Assembly (NCBI RefSeq): GCF_003258605.2
Contig: NZ_CP031264.1
Location: 5,394,001-5,458,000, forward strand
Source of the DNA: Peterkaempfera bronchialis
GTDB lineage: Bacteria > Actinomycetota > Actinomycetes > Streptomycetales > Streptomycetaceae
Length of the DNA stretch: 64,000 nucleotides
Reading direction: 5' to 3'
Shown here: one piece after another, positions 25,405-34,304 of the stretch
Position numbering within the stretch: position 1 is the stretch's first letter
How the letters are laid out: each line of letters opens with the position of its first letter
Position numbers and translations under genes: made by a program
Notes under the pieces: model-generated
What the model saw: only the letters and a program-made list of their open reading frames with translations
What the model was told of the DNA's origin: nothing
Databases searched by the model: none

Positions 25405-28400
25405 GCACCACCACGACGACCTACACCGCGGCCACGACCTCGGCCGCGGACACCGGCTATGCGCCCGCGTACCTGCTCGCATCGACGGTCACCCCCAGCG
25501 GGGCACGGCAGTCGTACACCTACAACCACAACGGCGATGTGGCGCGGATCGTCGACCCCAACGGCGGCACCGTCACCTTCAGCTATGACAACCTCGGCCG
25601 GCTGCTGACCAAACGACGCAGACCACCAGCTACGGCTACGACATCTACGGGAACATGATCCGGGAGGTCGACCCGGCCGGTGGGGAGACCGACTACACCT
25701 TCGACCTCGACGGCCGCCAGCTGACCACCACCCAGCCGAAGTACACCTACGACGCCGCCGGGAACATGGTCCGCCAGGTCACCAACAACGGTGCGACCAC
25801 CACCACCTACACGGTGGACGCCGCCTCGCGGACCACTGCCACCACGCTGGACCCGGCCAACCTGGCCCGGACCACCAAGGTCTCCTACGACCCGGACGAC
25901 CACGTGGTGATGAGCGTCCACACCGGAGCCTCGGGCACGCCGGAGACCACCACCGCCACCTATGACGCGCTGGGCAACCCCGGCTCCACCACCGTCCACG
26001 ACGGCTCCACCGCCCCGGTGGGCCGCTGGAAGCTCGGCGAGACCGGCGGCGCCGAAGCGGCCGACTCCTCCGGCTCCCACCGCACCGCGACCGTGAACGG
26101 CGGCGTGACCTGGTCCACCGACCACGGCGGCAGCGCCGCGTTCAACGGGACCGACGCCGCGATCAGCACGGACGGCCCGGTGGTCGACACCACCGGAAGC
26201 TTCACCGTGTCGGCGTGGGTGAAGGTGAACGGGACCGCACACAACTACACCGCCGTAGCGCAGGACGCCTCCTGGCACTCGGGCTTCTACCTCGGCTATG
26301 CGTCGAGCCAGAACAGCTACGGCACCGGAAAGGCCACCCGCAGCCTCGGGTACGACGCCCTGCACCGGCTGACCAGCGACGTACTGACCAACCCCGGCGG
26401 GTCGACCGAGGCGTCCATCAGCTACGGCTACGACCTCAACGACAACGAGACCTCGAAGACCACCACCGGCGTCGTCGGCGCCGCCGCCCACACCTACACC
26501 TACGACTGGGCCGACCGGCTCACCTCCTGGAACAACGGCACCGCCACCACCGGCTACAGCTACGACGCCTCCGGCAACCGCACCCGCGTCGGCTGCGACA
26601 CCTACACCTATGACGCCCGCAACGAGCTGACCTCGGACGGGCACAACAGCTACGCCTACACCCCGCGCGGCACCCTGCGCACCACCACCAGTGAACTCGG
26701 CAGCGCCACCACGACCGCAGCCGACGCCTTCAACCGCGTGATCAGCCAGGGCGGCCAGAGCTACGCCTACGACGGTCTGGACCGGGTGGTCACCGCAGGC
26801 ACCGGACTCGACCAGCAGACGTTCTCCTACACCGGCGTCGGCAACGACCTCGCCTCCGACGGCGGGGCCAGCTACGGCCGCGACCCCGAGGGCGGGCTGG
26901 TCGGGGTGCGGACCGGAGGCGTCGCGGTACTGGCGATGACCGATCTGCATGACGACGTGGTCGCGCAGTTCACCGACTCCGGCGCCGCACTGACCGGCTC
27001 GACCACCTACGACCCGTTCGGCAAGGTCACCGCGACCAGCGGAATGCTCGGCCACCTGGGATACCAGTCCGAGTGGACCGACCCGGACACCAACCAGGTC
27101 GACATGGCCGCCCGCTGGTACAACCCCAGCATCGGCCAGTTCACCAGCCGCGACACCGTCGGCCTCAACCCGGTCCCCGCCTCCGTCCATGCCGACCGGT
27201 TCGCCTACGCCGACGACAACCCGCTCACCGGCACCGACCCGACCGGCCACTGGAGCCTGATGGGCTCCCTCAAGTCGGCGGCCCATACGGTCACCCACGC
27301 AGCCAGCTCGGCCTACCACGCCACCGTCAGCTATGCGACCAGCTATGCCACCGCGACCTACTACGACGCGGTCAACTTCGCCCGGCAGGAGTACCACGCT
27401 GCCAAGCAGGTGGCCAAGAAGGTCGTCAAGAAGGCCGTCCACACCGCCAAGCACGTCGCGAAGAAGGCCGTCCGCAGGATCAATGACGCGCGGGTCTATG
27501 TCGTCCACCATGTGCAGCACGTCTACCACCGCGCACGACAGGTCGCGCATCACGCCGTCGCCCGTGTCAAACACATAGCCCACGCCGCCGTTCGCACCGT
27601 CAAACACGGCGCCAAGGCCGTCGCCCGCACGGTGAAGAAGGCCGGCAAGGCGGTCGTGAAGTTCGCCAAGAAGCACCCGGTGCTGGCGAGCACCGTGGTG
27701 GGCCTGGCGACCTACGCCGCATGTGCCGCAGCCACCGGGGGAGCCGGAGTCGTCGCCTGCGGAGCGGTCGCCGGCGCGGCCAGCAGCGCGATCTCCTACG
27801 CCCTCGCCCCGGGCAAGCACACGCTAGGCGGGCTCGCCACCGCGGCAGTCGAAGGCGCGGCCATCGGCCTGGCCGGCGGCGCGGTGGGCGGCGCGGTGGA
27901 CGGCGCGATCAGCGCCGGCGTACAGACGGCGGTCAAGAGCGCGCTCGGCCAGGGGGTGGTCAGCAGCGTCGTCAGCGGAGCGGTCCGCGGCGCCGTGGGC
28001 GGCGCCGCCGGTGGCGCCGCAGCCAATGCGACCGACTACTCGCTCAACTGCGCCGGGGGCGCGGAGTGCAGCGCGGGAGGCGCGGTCAAGGCCATCGCCT
28101 CCGGTGCCGCGACCGGAGCGGCCATGGGAGGCGTCCTCGGCGCCGCCGGTGGGCTCGGCAAGCGCGCAGGCTGCGGGGGTCCCCACAGCTTCAGCGCCGC
28201 CACCCCCGTCCTGCTCGCCGCCGGCCACACCAAGCCGATCAGCCAGATCCAGGTCGGCGACCTCATCCTCAACGCCGCACCGGGCAACAAGAAGAACGAA
28301 ACCCACCACGTCGACGCCGTGATCGTCACCAAGACCGACCACGACTTCGTCGACGTCACCATCGCCACCGAGTCCGGCCCCAAGACCATCCAGACCACCC

Positions 28401-29047
28401 GGCACCACCAGTTCTACGACGCCACCACCGACACCTGGACCCAGGCCGCCGACCTCAAGCCCCACCACAAACTCCAGAACGCCTCCTCCACCACCACCGA
28501 GATCCTCAACGTCCACTCCTACACCGCCACCCGCACCACCTACGACCTCACCATCGACGGCCTCCACACGTACTATGTCCTGGCTGGTTCGACACCGATC
28601 TTGGTGCACAATACGGACGGCCCGTCTAATTTGTGCACGATTTCCGGCCATGGCCATGTTCAGTCCCGAGTGGATGATCTGACGGATTCGGCTGGAGCGG
28701 GTGCTGGGTTCAGGACAATGGGCGGACTTCATGCCGATGTCCCTGGAGTGAATGGCGGGCTCGACTTCTACGCCGTTGGTGCACGGGCTGATATGACGCC
28801 AGCACAATTTGGAGAGCTTCCCGACCTTGGACATACGGAATTTGGATTCCGCGTTCCGCAGCCAGCTAAGTTGGTGACACGGGATAACCTCTGGCATGCC
28901 GAAGTGAAGCTATTCAATGAGGTGGCGGGAGGGTTGCAATTGCAGCCAAGATTCATGGTGGTCAGCCGACCAATCTGTCCTGCCTGTGAGGACTTCCTCA
29001 CTCGGAGAGGTGCTACCTTGACATCTGCCACCACAGCGGAGTGGTAG
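25405..29047 (+). pseudogene. Rhs/YD-repeat polymorphic toxin, 5'-truncated and frameshifted, with HINT and deaminase-like toxin C terminus
   Basis: YD-repeat homology starts abruptly near 25407 with no signal or N-terminal domain, runs in one frame to LGRLLTK (about 25612), then continues in another frame from TTSYGYDIYGNMIREVD. From 25655 the frame is open for 1,130 residues. Its order is: YD repeats; a half LamG-like domain (about 125-225); more YD repeats ending with the Rhs core (NQVDMAARWYNPSIGQFTSRD, about 485); a His/Lys/Ala-rich amphipathic region (about 540-670); a Gly/Ala-rich hydrophobic region; a pretoxin HINT domain (about 842-985, ending STPILVHN); and a toxin tail with HAE (1081-1083) and CPAC (1108-1111). 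The toxin tail is visibly lower in GC than the rest. Intact streptomycete Rhs proteins are far longer, so this is a displaced 3' cassette; its expression is uncertain. Confidence 0.85.
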
Positions 29048-29082
29048 TACGCGAGCCGTGAGTCACCTGGAAGGAGGCTTCG

Positions 29083-29637
29083 ATGCCTGAGTCATCACTC
29101 GGCACTGTGCTGGACGGTGCGGATTCTAGAGCGCTGAGCTGCGTTGCAGCGTTGAGAATCGGTGGTGGGCTATACATCCTTGCTGACGCTGACGGGAGAG
29201 GGGACCTCTACTATCAGGCGGATGCTGGTGTGCGCGCTGGACTGAGGTCGTGCGAAGGTCGACACCTGAACGCTGATGTGGTCCGTATCGCTAAGAAGGC
29301 ATGCCAGCGGCTGACTGCTACATTCTCCGGCGTCGAGCAGACGCGCCAGTTTGCTCTTTCTGGATTCAATCTCTTGGCGGATGTTCTTGCCTTGTTGGAT
29401 GCTGAAATCGGCGAACCGTCAGAGGCTCATGTGGCCATTTTCCAGAAGGCGGTTGAGACGGCTTCGGCTTGGCCCGAAGCAGTTCTTATTGATGGCCGTA
29501 CCAGCCTTCGAGAATTCGAGCTTTCCTGTCAACGGGAATCGGTAGATCTCCTGCGGGAGAGAGGGCTTCCTGGCCTCCGAAATGCCCTCGGAGCCATGGA
29601 GTTGAGTTATCGCGGGTTGGCGAAAGGCGTGGCCTAG
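29083..29637 (+). CDS. Candidate immunity protein for the Rhs toxin tail
   Basis: A 184-residue soluble protein of no family I recognise. It follows the toxin stop by 35 bp, has a strong Shine-Dalgarno (GGAAGGAGG, six bases before ATG), and ends before a perfect hairpin terminator. Its base composition is as low in GC as the toxin tail and unlike the flanking genes, which suggests that toxin tail and gene moved together. In polymorphic toxin loci the gene directly downstream is usually the cognate immunity protein; that is the basis of the call. No signal peptide, so a cytoplasmic inhibitor is expected. Confidence 0.6.
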   Translation: MPESSLGTVLDGADSRALSCVAALRIGGGLYILADADGRGDLYYQADAGVRAGLRSCEGRHLNADVVRIAKKACQRLTATFSGVEQTRQFALSGFNLLADVLALLDAEIGEPSEAHVAIFQKAVETASAWPEAVLIDGRTSLREFELSCQRESVDLLRERGLPGLRNALGAMELSYRGLAKGVA

Positions 29638-29669
29638 GAACGCGTATTTTCCCTATGGAGCATAGCCGT

Positions 29670-29705
29670 AGGGGCCCCACCGGATGCACCCCCAGTGGGG
29701 CCCCT
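29670..29705 (+). terminator. Hairpin after the immunity gene
   Basis: Perfect 11-bp inverted repeat AGGGGCCCCAC / GTGGGGCCCCT with a 14-base loop, 33 bp after the immunity stop. There is no U run, as is common in streptomycete terminators. It may serve both the immunity gene and the converging integrase remnant. Confidence 0.7.
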
Positions 29706-29737
29706 GGGGTGTCTGACGGCACTAGTTGACGGCAACG

Positions 29738-30310
29738 TCAGCGGACGGGTGCTGCACAAACTGATGAGTCGTCGCCGCCGCCGGGCTCGGTGGTCGGCTC
29801 CGCGAGGTCGCGTGGGGCGTGGCCGAGCAGGTCGATAGCCTGGCGCTGGAGCCGTAGGCGGACGTGGGCGTACACCGTCGCGGTAACGCCGATGTGGGCG
29901 TGACCCAACAGCTCCTTGATGACGACGAGTTCGACGCCCTGTTCCAGGAGCAGGGTCGCAGTCGAGTGCCTCAGATCGTGGAACCGGATCGCCCGCAGGC
30001 GGGGGGCGGAGTAGCGCGTTGAAGTGGCGTGTGAGGGTGGCGGGTTCGATGGGGTGGCCGTCCGGGCGGGTGAAGACGAGGTCGTTGTCCACCCACTCTG
30101 CGTCGGCCTGCTGCTTCTCGCGGGCCTACCGGTCACGGTGGGGTGCGGGTGGAGCGAGGCGACGCACGCGGGCCGGGAGAGCAATGCGGCGTTCCGAGCT
30201 GATGGTCTTGGTCGGCAGGGTACTGGTTGACGCAGGCGGTGTAGCGGGTGTGGGTGGTCTCGCGGAGCGTGGCACTGAGATCACGCGCGCAGCCGACAGC
30301 AAGAGACAGC
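29738..30310 (-). pseudogene. Tyrosine integrase remnant
   Basis: Pieces of a phage/ICE-type tyrosine recombinase in different frames. They are an N-terminal SAM-like fragment (LRETTHTRYTACVNQYP, near 30240-30290), a middle piece (EWVDNDLVFTRPDGHPIEP, near 30050-30110), and the catalytic C terminus (RFHDLRHSTATLLLEQG, ELLGHAHIGVT, VYAHV) ending at 29738. The frame changes near 30000 and again upstream, and most of the region between the N-terminal and middle pieces is missing, so it cannot be functional. It marks past integration next to the Rhs cassette. No tRNA or clear attachment repeat was seen nearby. Confidence 0.85.
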
Positions 30311-30469
30311 TGGTCTACGCCTCTGGCGGCAGCGGCGACGGCAACAGCCACGGGCTTCAGCGCACATCCACGTACGCCGACGGATCGTCAAACCTCCATT
30401 GACCTGCGAAAAGGCAGGTGGCGAGGGGCTGCTTAGCGCGCGCACTATGTGCAAGCGGGTGGCTGCGGG

Positions 30470-31879
30470 TCAGTGGCGGCCGGAGATGAGGTCGGCGATG
30501 CGGGCGAGGGGGGAGGTGGTGGGGCGGCCGGTGGATTCCTGGCGGTCGGCGGCGTGGTAGGCGGCGTAGAGGCTGTGGACGCCCAGCCAGCGCAGCGGCT
30601 CGACCTCCCAGCGGCGGACCGTGTGGCCGACCCAGGGGAGCCGGGTGAGTGCGGTCTCCCGGCCCAGGACCAGGTCGCGCAGGGTGCGCCCGGCCAGGTT
30701 GGTGGTGGTGACCCCGCTGCCGACGTAGCCGCCGGCCCAGCCGAGCCCCGACGCCCGGTCCAGCTCGACCGTGGAGCACCAGTCGCGCGGTACGCCCAGC
30801 ACGCCCGCCCATGCCTGCTCGATCCGCGCGTCCGCCGCGCCGGGGAAGAACCGCACCAGGATGTCCCGCAGTTGACGGACCGTCCGCTGCTGGGTGCCGC
30901 CGTCCGCGTCGGTGCCCGAGCCGAACCGGTACGGCACGCCGCGCCCGCCCAGCGCGATCCGGTCGTCGGCGGTGCGCTGCGCGTACATATAGGCGTGCGC
31001 GAAGTCGCCCAGCATCTCCCGGCCCACCCAGCCGGTCTCCGCCCAGAAGGCGTCCGGCAGCGGCTCGGTGACCACCATCGCCGAGTTCATCGGCAGCCAG
31101 GTGCGCTTCTCGCCGCGCAGCTGCGCGGTGAACCCCTCGGTGGCCCGCAGTACGAAGTCCGCCGACACCTCCCCGTACGGGGTGGCTGCCACAGCGCGCG
31201 CGGTGGCCGACGCCGGGCGGATCGCGGTCACCGGGGTCGCCTCGTGGATGCGTACGCCCAGCGCCTCCACCGCCCGCGCCAGGCCCTGCACCAGCTTGGC
31301 GGGCTGGATACCGGCGCCGTGCGGGCTCCAGGTGGCGCCGAGCGTCCCGGCCACCCGTATCCGGTCTGCGGTCTCCGCCGCCGTCAGCAGGGTCCGGTCG
31401 GTCTCGCCGAAGGCGTGCTCCTCCTCGACGAAGGCTCCCAGCCGGGCCAGTTGCGCGGGTGTCCGGGCGACCTCCAGCACGCCGCCCTCGGCCACGTCCG
31501 CGTCGATCCCCTCCGCCGCCGCGACCCGCAGCACTTCCTGTACCGCGCCGTTCATCGCCCGCTGCATGGCCTGGGCGGCCTCCCGCCCGTACCGCCGCGC
31601 GAAGGCGCCGCGCCCGGCGAAGCCGTTGTAGAGCCACCCGCCGTTGCGGCCGGAGGCGCCGTAGCCGCAGAAGCGGCGCTCCAGCACCACCACCCGCAGC
31701 CCCGGGTCGGCCTTCTTGAGGTAGTACGCCGTCCAGAGCCCGGTGAAGCCGCCGCCGACGATGCAGACATCGGCCTCGGTCGGGCCGGGCAGTGCCGGGC
31801 GGGGTTCCGGCAGCCCGATCGAGGAGTACCAGAAGGAGACCCCGCCGTTGCGGAGCGCGTCGGGACCGGAGGGAACCAC
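30470..31879 (-). CDS. FAD-dependent oxidoreductase (DAO family, PuuB-like)
   Basis: A 469-residue flavoprotein of the D-amino-acid oxidase superfamily, closest in style to gamma-glutamylputrescine oxidase. The dinucleotide motif VCIVGGGFTGLWTAYYLKK lies at residues about 38-56, and GYGASGRNGGWLYNGF after the FAD strand is typical of PuuB. Near the C terminus GGYVGSGVTTTNLAGRTL contacts FAD. GTG start at 31879, with AGG upstream but a weak Shine-Dalgarno. A glutamine-synthetase-like ligase 4.6 kb away would fit a gamma-glutamylated amine pathway, but the two are not in one operon. The 160 bp downstream (30311-30469) hold nothing I recognise. Confidence 0.8.
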   Translation of the reverse strand: MVPSGPDALRNGGVSFWYSSIGLPEPRPALPGPTEADVCIVGGGFTGLWTAYYLKKADPGLRVVVLERRFCGYGASGRNGGWLYNGFAGRGAFARRYGREAAQAMQRAMNGAVQEVLRVAAAEGIDADVAEGGVLEVARTPAQLARLGAFVEEEHAFGETDRTLLTAAETADRIRVAGTLGATWSPHGAGIQPAKLVQGLARAVEALGVRIHEATPVTAIRPASATARAVAATPYGEVSADFVLRATEGFTAQLRGEKRTWLPMNSAMVVTEPLPDAFWAETGWVGREMLGDFAHAYMYAQRTADDRIALGGRGVPYRFGSGTDADGGTQQRTVRQLRDILVRFFPGAADARIEQAWAGVLGVPRDWCSTVELDRASGLGWAGGYVGSGVTTTNLAGRTLRDLVLGRETALTRLPWVGHTVRRWEVEPLRWLGVHSLYAAYHAADRQESTGRPTTSPLARIADLISGRH

Positions 31880-32083
31880 GGGTGACCTGCCTTGTTGCTT
31901 GTGCCGTGTCCGGAGGCTATGTCCGGCAGGCCGCCCCGGCAACGGACAGGGTGGCAGGTACCGGGCCCGCCGCCCTGCACATCGTCGGACCGGCCGGACC
32001 TCGCTCACCCGTACGAACCCGCACCGATGGCCGGGCCCCGGCGCGGGTAGTGGACTGGGCAGAGGACGAGACCGGGGAGCGAT

Positions 32084-33196
32084 ATGCGATGGGGAACCGT
32101 GGCGGCCGTTGCGGCCGCCACCGCGGTGGGCGCCGGAGCGGTCGCGGTGCTCGTGGGACGTGCGGTGTCCGACCGGGCGGTGCGGCCGCGGATGCAGGCG
32201 GCGGCGGCCGGGGGGCTGCGGGTGCACTCCACGGCGGCGGGCCGGGTCGCGCTGACCCGGGCGCCGCAGACCTCCCGGCGCGGCACGTACGCCCTGGAGT
32301 GGCCGGGCGGCCACGCGGTGGTCGGCGAGGTGCTGGAGACCGACGCCCAGACCGTCGTCCGCCGCCTGGAGCGGGTCGACGGCACACCGCCGACCCCGGG
32401 CGCCAGGGTCTCCCTGACCCCCCGGGTGCTGGTCGGCGACCCGGGCAGCGCGCTCGGCCTGGACTTCGACCAGACCTGGGTGCGCGGCGAACTGGGCCCG
32501 ATGCCCGCCTGGTACGTGCCCGGCATCCGCGACCTCTGGGTGGTCGCCGTGCACGGCCCGGGCGCCGACCGCAGCCAGGTGCTGCCGATCCTGCCGCTGC
32601 TGTACTCCTTCCGGCTGCCGGTGCTGGCCATCACCTACCGCAACGACGAGGGCGCCCCGCGCTCCCCGGACGGCCTGGGGCACTTCGGCGAGACCGAGTG
32701 GCGCGACGTCGAGGCCGCCGTCCGCCTGGCGTTGCAGGACGGCGCCCGGCACGTCCTGCTGTACGGCTGGTCGCTGGGCGCCACCATGGCCCTCCAGACG
32801 GCCGCCCACTCCTCCTGGCGTGACGCGGTGGGCGGGCTGGTCCTGGACTCGCCGGTCCTCGACTGGCCCGCCGCCGTCCGCCGCCAGGCCACCCGCCGGG
32901 GCGTGCCCCCGGCCCTCGCCGAGCTGGGCGTACGGGCCGCCCAGGGCCGCTCCGGCGTGGACCTGGGGGAGTTCGCCCGGCTCGGCCGGGGCGAGGGGCT
33001 GGACGTTCCCACCCTGATCCTCCAGAGCCCCGACGACACCGTCGCCCCACTGCCCGTCGCCCGGCGCCTCGCCGACGCCCGCGAGGACCTGGTCACCCTG
33101 CACACCGTCCCCGGCGCCGAGCACGCCGCCCTCTGGAACGCCGACCCGCCGGGCTACGAGGAGGCCCTGCGCCGCTTTCTGACCCCCCTGGTCTGA
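32084..33196 (+). CDS. Alpha/beta hydrolase with N-terminal membrane anchor
   Basis: A 370-residue protein with an Ala/Val-rich transmembrane or signal segment at residues 5-28 and a serine hydrolase domain from about residue 145. The nucleophile elbow is LLYGWSLGATMA, the acid lies in LQSPDDTVAP, and the histidine in VPGAEHAALW. The substrate is unknown; such proteins are widespread in streptomycetes. The ATG at 32084 follows GGGGAG. It is transcribed divergently from the FAD oxidoreductase across 204 bp and followed 46 bp later by another hydrolase. Confidence 0.8.
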   Translation: MRWGTVAAVAAATAVGAGAVAVLVGRAVSDRAVRPRMQAAAAGGLRVHSTAAGRVALTRAPQTSRRGTYALEWPGGHAVVGEVLETDAQTVVRRLERVDGTPPTPGARVSLTPRVLVGDPGSALGLDFDQTWVRGELGPMPAWYVPGIRDLWVVAVHGPGADRSQVLPILPLLYSFRLPVLAITYRNDEGAPRSPDGLGHFGETEWRDVEAAVRLALQDGARHVLLYGWSLGATMALQTAAHSSWRDAVGGLVLDSPVLDWPAAVRRQATRRGVPPALAELGVRAAQGRSGVDLGEFARLGRGEGLDVPTLILQSPDDTVAPLPVARRLADAREDLVTLHTVPGAEHAALWNADPPGYEEALRRFLTPLV

Positions 33197-33242
33197 GAGG
33201 ACCGGCGCCGGGGGTGCGACCACACCTCCAAGGAGGCCGCCC

Positions 33243-34148
33243 ATGGGCGTTCCGCTGCCGGACACCTTCCGCTACCGGCGCATCGAAGCGGACGGGGTCC
33301 GGATCAACTGCGCGGTCGGCGGCGACGGGCCGCCGGTCCTGCTGCTGCACGGCTACCCGCAGACCCATCTGACCTGGCACCTGGTCGCGCCGAGGCTGGC
33401 GGCGGACCACACCGTCGTCCTCACCGACCTGCGCGGCTACGGCGACAGCGACAAGCCCGCCCCGGGCCCGGCCGCCGAGCCCTACGCCAAGCGGGCCATG
33501 GCCCGGGACCAACTGCTGGTGATGCGGGCCCTGGGACATGAGCGGTTCGCCCTGGTGGGCCACGACCGGGGCGCCCGGGTGGGCCACCGGCTGGCGCTGG
33601 ACGCGCCGGAGGCGGTCGGCGCGCTGGCCCTGCTCGACATCGTGCCGACCCGGTACGCCTTCGGGCACGTGGACCGGGCGCTGGCCACGGCGTACTTCCA
33701 CTGGTTCTTCCTGGCACTCGGCAACGGGGTGCCCGAACGGCTGATCGGCGCCGATCCCGAGTTCTGGCTGCGCGCCCTGATGTCGGCGCAGCACCGGCCG
33801 GGCGCGGAGTCGGACCCTGCGGCCATGCGGGAGTACGTCCGCTGCTTCTCCACCCCGGAGGCGGTCGCGGCGTCCTGCGCCGACTACCGGGCCGCCGCCA
33901 CGATCGACCTGGAGCACGACGCGGCGAGCGCCGCGCAGTCGGTGCAGTGCCCGACGCTGGTGCTCTGGGGCGCGCACGGCTTTGTCGGCCGTACCTACGA
34001 CGTGCCGGCCGTCTGGCGGGGGTACGCGTCGGACCTGCGCGGGCAGGCCGTGGCAGCCGGGCACTTCCTACCGGAGGAGGCGCCTCGGGAGACCGCCGAC
34101 GCGCTGCTCGGCTTCCTCCGGGAGAGCCGACGGGAGAGCCGAGGGTGA
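33243..34148 (+). CDS. Alpha/beta hydrolase, haloacetate dehalogenase/epoxide hydrolase type
   Basis: A 301-residue cytoplasmic hydrolase. The motifs are LLLHGYPQTHLTWH (oxyanion), LTDLRGYGDSDKP, the nucleophile aspartate in LVGHDRGARVGHRLAL, and a C-terminal histidine in AAGHFLPEEAP. An Asp nucleophile followed by Arg-Gly places it with fluoroacetate dehalogenases and epoxide hydrolases rather than esterases. The actual substrate cannot be read from sequence. Strong Shine-Dalgarno AAGGAGG before the ATG. Probably cotranscribed with the preceding gene. Confidence 0.85.
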   Translation: MGVPLPDTFRYRRIEADGVRINCAVGGDGPPVLLLHGYPQTHLTWHLVAPRLAADHTVVLTDLRGYGDSDKPAPGPAAEPYAKRAMARDQLLVMRALGHERFALVGHDRGARVGHRLALDAPEAVGALALLDIVPTRYAFGHVDRALATAYFHWFFLALGNGVPERLIGADPEFWLRALMSAQHRPGAESDPAAMREYVRCFSTPEAVAASCADYRAAATIDLEHDAASAAQSVQCPTLVLWGAHGFVGRTYDVPAVWRGYASDLRGQAVAAGHFLPEEAPRETADALLGFLRESRRESRG

Positions 34149-34304
34149 GCCGAGGGTGAGCGCGTTCCGGGCACGTTCCGGTCACGTTCCGGGCAGGCGG
34201 TGCGCCCGGATTCGTCCTCCTTGCCCGGTCCCCTCCGAGCCCGGGGAGGCAGCCCGTGCCGTGCGATGTGACAGAAGGCCGGTACACGGGGAAGACTGCA
34301 CGGC

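Noticed and set aside
28180-28200. Loss of the catalytic cysteine at the start of the Rhs HINT domain
   Set aside because: The segment reads CGGPHSF; a Cys lies three residues before His-Ser-Phe, and similar spacing occurs in related pretoxin HINT domains, so absence cannot be claimed.
29640-30470. tRNA gene or attachment site beside the integrase remnant
   Set aside because: No cloverleaf-like sequence or convincing direct repeat was found by eye; the strong hairpin at 29670 is better explained as a terminator.
30470-33265. A 931-residue fusion ending in the FAD oxidoreductase
   Set aside because: The upstream half is the antisense shadow of the plus-strand alpha/beta hydrolase; the oxidoreductase starts at the GTG at 31879.
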